Shown piece after piece: positions 6,917 through 13,504 of a DNA stretch of 13,504 bases (positions are counted from its first letter, which is position 1; every line of letters starts with the position of its first letter). The notes under the pieces are model-generated. The model did not search any database, had not been told where the DNA came from, and was given only the letters and a program-made list of their open reading frames with translations. Source of the DNA: Verrucomicrobiota bacterium (GTDB lineage Bacteria; Verrucomicrobiota; Verrucomicrobiia; Verrucomicrobiales; DEV007); contig JAHDCN010000014.1 of the NCBI GenBank assembly GCA_020629815.1, positions 1 to 13,504 on the forward strand. The letters run 5' to 3'. A program made the translations under genes and the position numbers.

Positions 6917-6934
6917 CTGTTTTGGATAAAACAG
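6917..6934. promoter_or_regulatory. Perfect palindrome CTGTTTT-N4-AAAACAG upstream of the exported hypothetical gene
   Basis: A 7-bp perfect inverted repeat with a four-base centre (GGAT on the plus strand) lies 15 bases before the preferred start codon of the minus-strand gene and 3 bases before the alternative upstream ATG. Its size and placement fit an operator for a dimeric repressor, or a small mRNA hairpin close to the ribosome-binding region. No second copy was noticed in the window. Confidence 0.4.
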
Positions 6935-7017
6935 GGAAGCAAGAAAGAAATTTTGCCGTTTTTTCTCAATTTGTAGAGATTTTTGAAATTTGAGAAGCAA
7001 TTCCGTGAATAATTAAC

Positions 7018-7045
7018 TTGGCCACTGCGATAAATTGCTTAAAAT
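7018..7045 (+). promoter_or_regulatory. Candidate sigma-70-type promoter for the membrane protein and kinase genes
   Basis: In the AT-rich divergent region, TTGGCC (7018-7023) and TAAAAT (7040-7045) are spaced by 16 bases and match the -35 and -10 consensus at four and five of six positions. Transcription would start near 7052, leaving a short leader before the ATG at 7075. AT-rich DNA yields such matches by chance, so this is tentative. Confidence 0.35.
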
Positions 7046-7074
7046 ACAAAAAATTTTAGAAATTATCTACGGAG

Positions 7075-9102
7075 ATGCTGCCTTTTTTGAAACTCCTTCT
7101 TTTATTTCCTACCTGGATTAGCCAAACCAACACAGCTGGTATTCTACAGGGACTGTCCAATCGCGACCTCTTTTATGTGGTTTTGGGATTTTTCGTTTCG
7201 TTCCTTATTGGATTTATTCTCTCAAAACTACTTTCGTCCGAAAAGCCTGATCATCCTGAGCTGACAGAGGCAGATCAAAACGGAGATTCCGGACCAAAGA
7301 TTCGAAATAAAGGCTCTGAACCCAGCCCTGAGTTACTCTGGAGGCACGAAAAGCTGGCATTAACCAACCAGCAGAACAGCGAGCGGCAGGACAGACTTTC
7401 CGGCTGGGTAGGACGAATGCGTCCTGATTCCTCCCTTAATTACCCGGGCAGCCGAGTGTTTTTCCTGAGCGAATCTGTTCGGGAAGAGCGAAATCAAATC
7501 GGAGCAGATTTATCACGTCTTGGCCTGGTCGAGGAAAGAATGGGTGAATTAACCGAGCGACTCCTCCCGGCATTCGGTGAGGGAGTTGTTCCCGAAGAAA
7601 TCACAGCCTGGAGGAATCGCTCCCGTGATGCTTTGGAAGACGTGGGCAGGCATAGAGAAGTTTTACGTGATCGTCAGAAGCGCTTGGGCGGGATTTTGTC
7701 TCAAGTTTCTGATGTGAGTGAAAAGGTTACCGAAGAAAAGACACTGACGACAGAGCTTAGCGGTCAAGCTCACCAGAGCCTCGATAAAGTGCTCGAATCA
7801 ATCAACGACCTTCCAGGCGGTGGATTGCACAGCGCCACGAAAAAACTCAGCACTCGGGTCGAGAAAATCCTTGGCGACCTTCCTGAAATCGAATCGGGAA
7901 ATGGACTGTCTTCTTCTGTCCAATCTTTCGCTAATTTACACGAAGTGATCTCGATCGACTCATCCATATCAACGGCACCAGGTAAGGAAGAACTAGCGGC
8001 ACGGGCGAAGCGGGCAAGAGATGCCTTCGACGCGGCGGAATCAGACACGGAGGCGCTAACGGAAGCGCCCAAAGAACCGGAAGATCAATCAACTCAAGAT
8101 CTCAAAGAACAGCCAGAAGAGAGGGTGAAACTCTTTGGCTTCGTTGCTTCGGAGCAAAACGAAGATCTCTCGGCAAAATCCTCTGAAGGAGCGATCACTG
8201 ACTCCATAGAAATTGAGGAAGTGGAAGAGCATAATTCACCAAAGGGAGAACAATTGCCCGACGTCATTGAAGCTGAAGTTCTCGAAAAAACGGACAACGA
8301 ATTCAACAGCGACAGCGACAGGAAAACAGTCGTGTATCTCGACGATGAAGGCAGGGAAATTGAGAGCTCTTCGGAAGACGATCAGCATGAACAGTCCGGA
8401 AAGGACTCTACGTCCAAATCAGTAATTGGTGCTGTTGCGGCCGCAGCCGGTGCGGCAGGAGCCGCCGCCATGGGAGCATTTCACAAAGACGACGAGAAAG
8501 CAGAAGAGATCGAGGAAACCACTTCGAAACAGGAAGACGTGGATTCGGTCGTTCACGAAACGTCAGATAAACCTGCAGCCGGAGCCGAAGAAGAGATTAT
8601 CCCCGAAACGGAAGAAGAGCCGGTGGAAGCGAAGTCATCCGTAGTTTTCTGCGGTAACGATCCAAAGTGGTGGAACCAAAATATTTATCGGGGAGCCAAT
8701 GCCCGCGGGCGGGAAGTAGCCTCAATTCCCGAGTCGATGAAATGGCTGTCAATAGAGCGCAAAGATACCGGCGAGAAAGCCTATTGCCGCATCGACGGGG
8801 AAGACATTGGCAACAACGGGGAAGGGAAACCGGTTGGCTTCAATGGCAGCAACGAATTATTCTACGACGCCAGACATCTGGGAATTTTTGCGGAATCCTG
8901 TGAAGGTGAAGTGGAAACGCGTTTCACCTACGGAGGCTGGGGATTTGGCCATCGTGTGAGCGGGTTCGATATCAGCGAAGACGAAGATCCGCCGCAGGCT
9001 TCTGGATGGGCCGGAAAGGAAATATCTCCTGATACTGTTTTTGAGATCGTGGTTTACGAAGAGCTCCCCGAAGACGCCGACGAAAACGACATTGTCACGT
9101 AA
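7075..9102 (+). CDS. Membrane-anchored acidic protein with possible coiled coil and a distinct C-terminal domain
   Basis: I do not recognise this 675-residue protein. The N-terminus has a hydrophobic stretch (1-16) and a clear transmembrane helix (about 32-53, DLFYVVLGFFVSFLIGFILS). Residues 85-265 are charged and helix-like, perhaps coiled coil. Residues 300-520 are low-complexity and very rich in Glu, Asp, Ser and Lys. They are broken by a 21-residue Ala/Gly-rich stretch (449-469) that could be a second membrane segment or a glycine-zipper patch. Residues about 521-665 form a compact, aromatic and Gly-rich domain (PKWWNQNIYRGAN, YDARHLGIF, YGGWGFGHRVSGF) that may be a beta-rich interaction module. 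GGAG abuts the ATG and is too close to serve it; a TTG at codon 5 is an alternative start. The kinase gene follows 67 bases downstream, suggesting a partner or substrate of that kinase. Confidence 0.85.
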   Translation: MLPFLKLLLLFPTWISQTNTAGILQGLSNRDLFYVVLGFFVSFLIGFILSKLLSSEKPDHPELTEADQNGDSGPKIRNKGSEPSPELLWRHEKLALTNQQNSERQDRLSGWVGRMRPDSSLNYPGSRVFFLSESVREERNQIGADLSRLGLVEERMGELTERLLPAFGEGVVPEEITAWRNRSRDALEDVGRHREVLRDRQKRLGGILSQVSDVSEKVTEEKTLTTELSGQAHQSLDKVLESINDLPGGGLHSATKKLSTRVEKILGDLPEIESGNGLSSSVQSFANLHEVISIDSSISTAPGKEELAARAKRARDAFDAAESDTEALTEAPKEPEDQSTQDLKEQPEERVKLFGFVASEQNEDLSAKSSEGAITDSIEIEEVEEHNSPKGEQLPDVIEAEVLEKTDNEFNSDSDRKTVVYLDDEGREIESSSEDDQHEQSGKDSTSKSVIGAVAAAAGAAGAAAMGAFHKDDEKAEEIEETTSKQEDVDSVVHETSDKPAAGAEEEIIPETEEEPVEAKSSVVFCGNDPKWWNQNIYRGANARGREVASIPESMKWLSIERKDTGEKAYCRIDGEDIGNNGEGKPVGFNGSNELFYDARHLGIFAESCEGEVETRFTYGGWGFGHRVSGFDISEDEDPPQASGWAGKEISPDTVFEIVVYEELPEDADENDIVT

Positions 9103-9130
9103 GTCTTTTTCGGCTCCGAAATCATCTGGT

Positions 9131-9172
9131 CACCTTTGCAGGATTCGTCTATCGTAACGGATCGCAAAGGTG
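9131..9172 (+). promoter_or_regulatory. Large inverted repeat that contains the ribosome-binding region and GTG start of the kinase gene
   Basis: CACCTTTGC (9131-9139) pairs perfectly with GCAAAGGTG (9164-9172). After a two-base bulge (9140-9141), GATTCGT (9142-9148) pairs with ACGGATC (9157-9163) in seven pairs with one wobble. This leaves an eight-base loop. The 16-pair hairpin takes in the AAAG purine stretch and the whole GTG start codon (9170-9172) of the kinase gene. In mRNA it would hide the start from ribosomes until opened by a partner, by temperature, or by ribosomes coming from the upstream gene. It has no following T run, so it is not a terminator. Confidence 0.65.
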
Positions 9173-11848
9173 GACTCAAATCATCCAGATATTCCCAACT
9201 ACGAAATACTCGGCCGGATCGGCGGAGGAGGATATGGGGAAGTATTTCTCGCTCGAACCGTGACCGGGGCGCTTCGCGCGGTGAAGATCGTCCGTCGGGA
9301 AGATTTCGAAATGGACAAGACCTTCGAGCGCGAGTTTGAAGGAATCCAGCGCTACGAGCAGGTCTCTCAGGACCACGAAGGTCTGGTAAACGTTCTCCAT
9401 GTCGGTCGGGAAGAAGATGCGGGGTTTTACTACTACGTCATGGATTTGGCCGACGCCGAACTGGGCGACCCCGGCGAAGAAATCGATCCCGAAACCTACC
9501 GACCAAGAACACTGTCCAGCGACTTGCGACAGAATCCTCTTCGCCCGATTGAGGAATGCACGTCGCTGGGAATTGCCATTTCAGAGGCTCTGGGGCATTT
9601 GCACCAGGCCGGTTTGACTCACCGGGACGTTAAACCTTCCAATATCATTTTTGTAAAAGGGAGACCACAGCTCGCCGATGTCGGTTTGGTCGCAAGAGAT
9701 GGCCAGCGCACCTATGTGGGAACTGAAGGCTACGTGCCACCGGAAGGTCCAGGCACTACCTCAGCCGATCTGTATTCTTTGGCGATGGTGCTGTACGAAA
9801 TGCACACCGGAAAAGACCGTCTCGATTTTCCCGAGCTGCCGACCAATATGGAGCTTCCACCCACCGTGAACCGGGACGAGTGGCGCTCGATGAATACGGT
9901 CATTTGCAGAGCCGGTTCACCCGATCCTCGCAAACGATACGAAACTGCGCATATCTTTTCCGCTGCTTTACGCAAAATAGCTGGCGAGCCAGACCCGACC
10001 CGCCCTATTCCGCCAGTTCGAAGTTCTTCGGCATTCAGCAAGTTCACGGCTATGGCGACCTTGTTAATGTTGGCAATCATCGGAGTGGGTGGCTATTGGC
10101 TCTGGAAAGATCGGGAGATGTTCACCGGATTGAATCCCGGAGCAGCAGATCCCACTTCGCCCGGTGAAATCGATGGCACCCCGGATGAACCAGGGCAGCC
10201 TTCTGACTTCAGTATTATTGAAAAACCACCGGAAGGAGTTACCGGCGAAGTGGTTTTTCAAGATAAACCATCCGAACCGCCGCCACCTGAAAAAGAACCC
10301 GAGCCCAAGGAAACTCCGGAAGCGAAACCACCAGAAAAACCCAAAATTGTCGCTGTGCCGACAACTATGGCTGAAGTGAAAATCTTCAGCACCCCCAGTG
10401 GCGCAACGGTCTATTCGGGCAACGAAGAAATCGGACGAACTCCAACTAACTTTCTCGCGTTCCCTCCAGGAGTGGTTGAGCTGACGATTCGCAACCCAGG
10501 CCATCTGGACTTCCCTATCGTTCAGAACCTCGAGCCCGGAAGAAATCCATCGGTTCAGGCAGAGTTGAAAATTGATTTTCGTCCCGTGCCCGGCGCACAG
10601 ACCTGGCAGAACAGCCTCGGGATGAGCTTCCGGGAAAATCCGGTTTCCGGACAGTATGTCGCCGACCAACCCGTTTCTGTTTCTCTCTTTGAAACTTACA
10701 CGAAAGAAACCGGCGCGAGTGTTCCCGCTGTTGCGATCGGCAATCAAATCCAGATCGAAGACGAGCAGGCAGTCTGGGATTTCTGCGATTGGATGACCGC
10801 AAAGGACCGCGAATTTGGCTACCTTGACCAGTATCTTTATCTAGCGCCACAACGAGAGAAAAGCCCTACCCAAAAAGACGCATTCCGCTGCGTGGTAGCT
10901 CGGGAATTTGGGACCGTTTTGCTGAACAGTGAACCCAAAGGAGCTGAAATCATTTCCGGAGGTCGTGTCATTGGAACAACTCCCTTCACCCTCAGTCCGT
11001 TCCGTCATGGCCCCTTTTCACTGGAACTGAGGCTCCCCGGTTACCAACCTGAGTTTGCGACTGGAAAAGTAGAAGATTCCACTCCCCTTCCCATTACCAT
11101 CCCAATGAAACGGGACTCTTCTCTCGTATTTGGCGAGGCCTGGGAGAACAGCCAGGGTATGAAATTGGTGCCCGTAGCCAATCTGATGGTTGCGACCACT
11201 GAAACAACTGTGCAAAACTATCAGCATTTCCTGGGTGAGAAACCGGAAGGAATTTTTCCACCTCAACCGGGGTTCCCGCAGGAATACAACCATCCGGTTT
11301 GTGCAGTTACCCTTGAGGAAGCCAAAGCTTTTTGTAAATGGCTGACCAGTCGCGAGCATGCGCTTCAATTGGTTCCTGCCCGATTTGAATACAGGCTTCC
11401 GACCGATCGGGAATGGAGTAGCATTGCAGGGTTACCTGCAGAAGACGGCACTACCCCTGAAAGCCGGGACAGCTTGATCCCCGCTGTCTACCCATGGGGT
11501 CTGGATTGGCCACCTCCGGCCGATACCGGAAATTTTGCTGACAGTTCAGCGACTGGCGAACTTGGGAAATATCTTCTTGAAGACTACTTCGATGGTCACT
11601 CCTACACCGCGCCTGCCGGGAGTTTCTCTCCAAATAAAAGCGGTTTATTCGACCTGAGCGGCAACGTTTGGGAATGGGTAGATGATCGATACGACGGCTC
11701 TGGATCCGGCCTGGGAGTGGTGCGTGGCGGAGGATGGAATTCTTACCAGGCCGAACAGTTGCTGACCTCCTATCGGAATGCAGTCTCCGTCAGCCGACGC
11801 GAAGGACTCTATGGATTTCGCTATGTCCTTGCCCCGAAGGCTGACTAA
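9170..11848 (+). CDS. Transmembrane Hanks-type Ser/Thr kinase with outside (PEGA-FGE-like)x2 sensor region
   Basis: This 892-residue receptor-like kinase has an N-terminal catalytic domain (about 11-270): Gly-rich loop GGGGYGEV at 18-25, Lys39 in AVKI, HRDVKPSN at 151-158 with catalytic Asp153, DVG in place of DFG at 170-172, and PPE in place of APE at 190-192. The key residues are intact, so it should be active. A single transmembrane helix lies at about 292-312, followed by a Pro/Glu-rich stalk (360-395). The outside part is PEGA (about 401-467), a shortened FGE-like module (470-577), PEGA (580-646), and a full SUMF1/FGE-like domain (650-890) with LPTDREW and GLFDLSGNVWEWVDD. The last domain has RGGGWNS without the paired cysteines of true formylglycine-generating enzymes. 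The GTG start is forced by an in-frame TAA at 9155-9157 and the nearness of the Gly loop. It probably shares a transcript with the preceding membrane protein. Confidence 0.95.
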   Translation: MDSNHPDIPNYEILGRIGGGGYGEVFLARTVTGALRAVKIVRREDFEMDKTFEREFEGIQRYEQVSQDHEGLVNVLHVGREEDAGFYYYVMDLADAELGDPGEEIDPETYRPRTLSSDLRQNPLRPIEECTSLGIAISEALGHLHQAGLTHRDVKPSNIIFVKGRPQLADVGLVARDGQRTYVGTEGYVPPEGPGTTSADLYSLAMVLYEMHTGKDRLDFPELPTNMELPPTVNRDEWRSMNTVICRAGSPDPRKRYETAHIFSAALRKIAGEPDPTRPIPPVRSSSAFSKFTAMATLLMLAIIGVGGYWLWKDREMFTGLNPGAADPTSPGEIDGTPDEPGQPSDFSIIEKPPEGVTGEVVFQDKPSEPPPPEKEPEPKETPEAKPPEKPKIVAVPTTMAEVKIFSTPSGATVYSGNEEIGRTPTNFLAFPPGVVELTIRNPGHLDFPIVQNLEPGRNPSVQAELKIDFRPVPGAQTWQNSLGMSFRENPVSGQYVADQPVSVSLFETYTKETGASVPAVAIGNQIQIEDEQAVWDFCDWMTAKDREFGYLDQYLYLAPQREKSPTQKDAFRCVVAREFGTVLLNSEPKGAEIISGGRVIGTTPFTLSPFRHGPFSLELRLPGYQPEFATGKVEDSTPLPITIPMKRDSSLVFGEAWENSQGMKLVPVANLMVATTETTVQNYQHFLGEKPEGIFPPQPGFPQEYNHPVCAVTLEEAKAFCKWLTSREHALQLVPARFEYRLPTDREWSSIAGLPAEDGTTPESRDSLIPAVYPWGLDWPPPADTGNFADSSATGELGKYLLEDYFDGHSYTAPAGSFSPNKSGLFDLSGNVWEWVDDRYDGSGSGLGVVRGGGWNSYQAEQLLTSYRNAVSVSRREGLYGFRYVLAPKAD

Positions 11849-11877
11849 GAGCACCTGATTTCTTTATTCGATTGGGC

Positions 11878-12507
11878 TTAATGCTGCCGATCCTGCTTCG
11901 GCATCAAGCGCCCATACGAAATAGGTGCCTCAATCACCTCGCGATACTCCTGATACTTCTTCGGGTAAAGATAGGCCCGAGTGAGTCGAAAACCATTCAT
12001 GCATGCCGCTCCGGCACCATCAGAGCGAATAAAGTGTTTTCGGAATGCCCGAATCGATCGGTCCCACTCATCCAAAGTCGATAGAACAACAATTGAGTCC
12101 ACATCAGCCCCAACGCCCTCGGTGGCGATTTGAGCGAGAATATGATCTAGAGAGCTCCCAGACTGGTTCAAAAGGTAATCATATCCTGCCAGTGCCAATC
12201 TGACATTCATTACCTCTTTTAGCTCGGGTTTCTTCAGCAGATATTGAAAACTTTCATCCTTCTCAATACCGGCATGCAGGATCAAAAGCATAAGATGGCG
12301 ATTCTCTGAACGCGTTCGTGATGACTTTTCGGACAAGTCACGCAGTTTCCGGGAATCAAACTCTTCCTTCAAATCGTAGTCACCGGTCAGCTTAGAACTA
12401 GCCGCGAACTCAGAAACTCTCGCTTTATCCTCCTGCCCGGGCAATTGAATAGCAAAGACTACCAGCATTAAGATTATCGTCTGAAGATTGCTTCCCTTTT
12501 TCTTCAT
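11878..12507 (-). CDS. Secreted protein of unknown function
   Basis: This predicted exported protein of 209 residues is from no family that I recognise. MKKKG followed by a hydrophobic stretch (about 10-22, IILMLVVFAIQL) is a typical signal peptide, with cleavage likely just after LPGQ. The mature part is mostly charged and helical in character, with one Cys in GAACMNG and a Tyr-rich segment (AYLYPKKYQEYREV) near the C-terminus. It has the best ribosome-binding site in the window: GGAGG on the minus strand (12519-12514 region) eight or so bases before the ATG. The gene lies 54 bases downstream of the WD40 gene on the same strand, probably in one operon, and converges on the kinase gene with 29 bases between the two stop codons. 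No terminator is obvious in that gap. Confidence 0.85.
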   Translation of the reverse strand: MKKKGSNLQTIILMLVVFAIQLPGQEDKARVSEFAASSKLTGDYDLKEEFDSRKLRDLSEKSSRTRSENRHLMLLILHAGIEKDESFQYLLKKPELKEVMNVRLALAGYDYLLNQSGSSLDHILAQIATEGVGADVDSIVVLSTLDEWDRSIRAFRKHFIRSDGAGAACMNGFRLTRAYLYPKKYQEYREVIEAPISYGRLMPKQDRQH

Positions 12508-12561
12508 GCCATATCCTCCGTGAAGTCCAATTCCGTCTGTCTCCAGTTTAGACTACCCGGT

Positions 12562-13504
12562 CTAGTTGGACAGCCCAAAATACTGGTAGAGGAAGCCGAA
12601 ACAATCGTTGTCCGAAGCAACATTCCCATTCCTCACTTTCTCCAAGTAGCGTTTCACAACAACGTCTTCCATTGAACTGTCTTTTCCGCCCTCTACTGAT
12701 ACCAGGCGACCGGATTCATCCAGTTTCCTTCCGGCAATGGATTCGGCCACTGGAAGAAAGAACCCGGGAGTATTCTGCCCAACAGGAATGTGCCAGCTAT
12801 ACAAGTTCCCGTCTTTTCCGGAAGCCAAAAGCAGAGAGCGTTTTGGATGGAAGGCAATCTGAGTGATTTCGGTGTCAACCCACAGAGACGGGCAGACCCG
12901 TTCCCCTGTTTCCAACCACCAAAGTTCAATCCTGCCATCACTGTCGGCAGAAGCACACATCTCACCTCCAGAGTGAACCGCAATGTCCACGACTGCAGTG
13001 CCAGTCGAACGGCGACCGGATCCATAGTTCAATAGCCCCTTCTGACTACACTCCCAAAACTGAATGGCCCCATCCTCTGAACCCGAGACGAGACATTCTG
13101 CGTTCAACCCAAAAGCCACTGCGGATATCGCTTCCTGGTGATAACGATAGGGACCACGATTACCACCGCCATCCATGGGAATATATCGAATCTTGGTATC
13201 CTTTCCGGCTACCGCCAAATGCAGATCATTGGGCGCTATAGCAAGATCGAGAATCTGCCCTCCCGCTACCTCTTTGTTCTTGAAAAGCGGCTTACCCGAT
13301 TCCCAGTCCCATGCGGTAACTACAGGGTAGGGAGATTCCATCAGCACTAACCGCTGGCCCTGCCGGGAGAAGTGAAGGTCCGCAATAAAATTCTCAAACC
13401 AGCCCCGTTGCCCCGGAAATTTTCGGCGGAGCTCAGAGAGAAAGTCCGGCGGACGGCCATTTCCTTTCATGATTTTGAGTAATTCCGGCAATTCACCACC
13501 CAAC
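12562..13504 (-). CDS. WD40-repeat protein (5' end outside the window)
   Basis: The 3' part of a WD40 beta-propeller gene is present, about 313 residues; the reading frame is open to the window edge, where the last codon is TTG and is probably internal. At least five blades can be seen: ADLHFSRQGQRLVLM ending in VTAWDWESG, ILDLAIAPNDLHLAVAGKDTKIRYI, AISAVAFGLNAECLVSGSEDGAIQFWE, VVDIAVHSGGEMCASADSDGRIELWW, and ITQIAFHPKRSLLLASGKDGNLYSW. Such propellers act as protein-interaction platforms and in this type of bacterium often occur fused or next to kinases or proteases. After the last blade about 85 residues of non-repeat sequence end in FGFLYQYFGLSN. The missing N-terminus may carry another domain, so function is open. 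It lies upstream of, and probably in an operon with, the secreted hypothetical protein. Confidence 0.88.
   Translation of the reverse strand, partial: LGGELPELLKIMKGNGRPPDFLSELRRKFPGQRGWFENFIADLHFSRQGQRLVLMESPYPVVTAWDWESGKPLFKNKEVAGGQILDLAIAPNDLHLAVAGKDTKIRYIPMDGGGNRGPYRYHQEAISAVAFGLNAECLVSGSEDGAIQFWECSQKGLLNYGSGRRSTGTAVVDIAVHSGGEMCASADSDGRIELWWLETGERVCPSLWVDTEITQIAFHPKRSLLLASGKDGNLYSWHIPVGQNTPGFFLPVAESIAGRKLDESGRLVSVEGGKDSSMEDVVVKRYLEKVRNGNVASDNDCFGFLYQYFGLSN

Noticed and set aside
10064..10747. Minus-strand open frame of 227 residues opposite the kinase gene.
   Set aside because: It is antisense to the Pro/Glu-rich stalk and PEGA region of the kinase. Its Phe/Trp/Arg-rich composition is the mirror of that low-complexity sequence.

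Overview
The window looks like chromosomal DNA of a Verrucomicrobiota bacterium, possibly of the Opitutae/Puniceicoccales group. That placement is an inference from four things: a ribosomal cluster rpmJ-rpsM-rpsK-rpsD with a long Ala/Glu/Pro N-terminal extension on S11, two-thioredoxin-domain redoxins, a receptor-like Hanks kinase fused to PEGA and formylglycine-generating-enzyme-like (FGE/SUMF1) modules, and WD40 and secreted hypothetical proteins nearby. The base composition is moderate, intergenic regions are AT-rich, and most genes lack a clear Shine-Dalgarno sequence. No tRNA, rRNA, CRISPR, insertion sequence or phage gene was seen.

Layout: (1) Bases 1-2492, minus strand: an M32 (Taq-type) carboxypeptidase preceded by an exported trypsin/HtrA-like protein that has lost its catalytic His and Ser. 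Bases 1-174 hold no gene I can support. (2) Bases 2571-4376, minus strand: rpmJ, rpsM, rpsK, rpsD, closed by a strong intrinsic terminator right after rpsD, so rpoA and rplQ do not follow as they do in the classical alpha operon. The 294-base leader upstream of rpmJ contains inverted repeats. (3) Bases 4671-6901, minus strand: an exported protein with two thioredoxin folds, and upstream of it an exported protein of unknown function. They are 23 bases apart and probably form one operon. (4) Bases 7075-11848, plus strand and divergent from region 3: a membrane-anchored acidic protein with a possible coiled-coil region and a distinct C-terminal domain, then a 892-residue transmembrane Ser/Thr kinase. 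Outside the membrane the kinase carries a tandem PEGA-FGE duplication. (5) Bases 11878-13504, minus strand and convergent on the kinase: a secreted hypothetical protein and, upstream of it, a WD40 protein cut by the window edge.

The part most likely to be a new system is region 4, perhaps with region 5. The kinase has an intracellular catalytic domain and an outside sensor built from (PEGA-FGE)x2. The first FGE copy has shrunk to its ends, and the second lacks the catalytic cysteines, so both look like binding modules rather than enzymes. The co-directional upstream protein is a plausible partner or substrate. The start codon and ribosome-binding region of the kinase gene lie inside a near-perfect inverted repeat (9131-9172), which suggests translational control. 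The function of this set is unknown, and the proposal of a joint signalling role is inference from gene order and domain layout.
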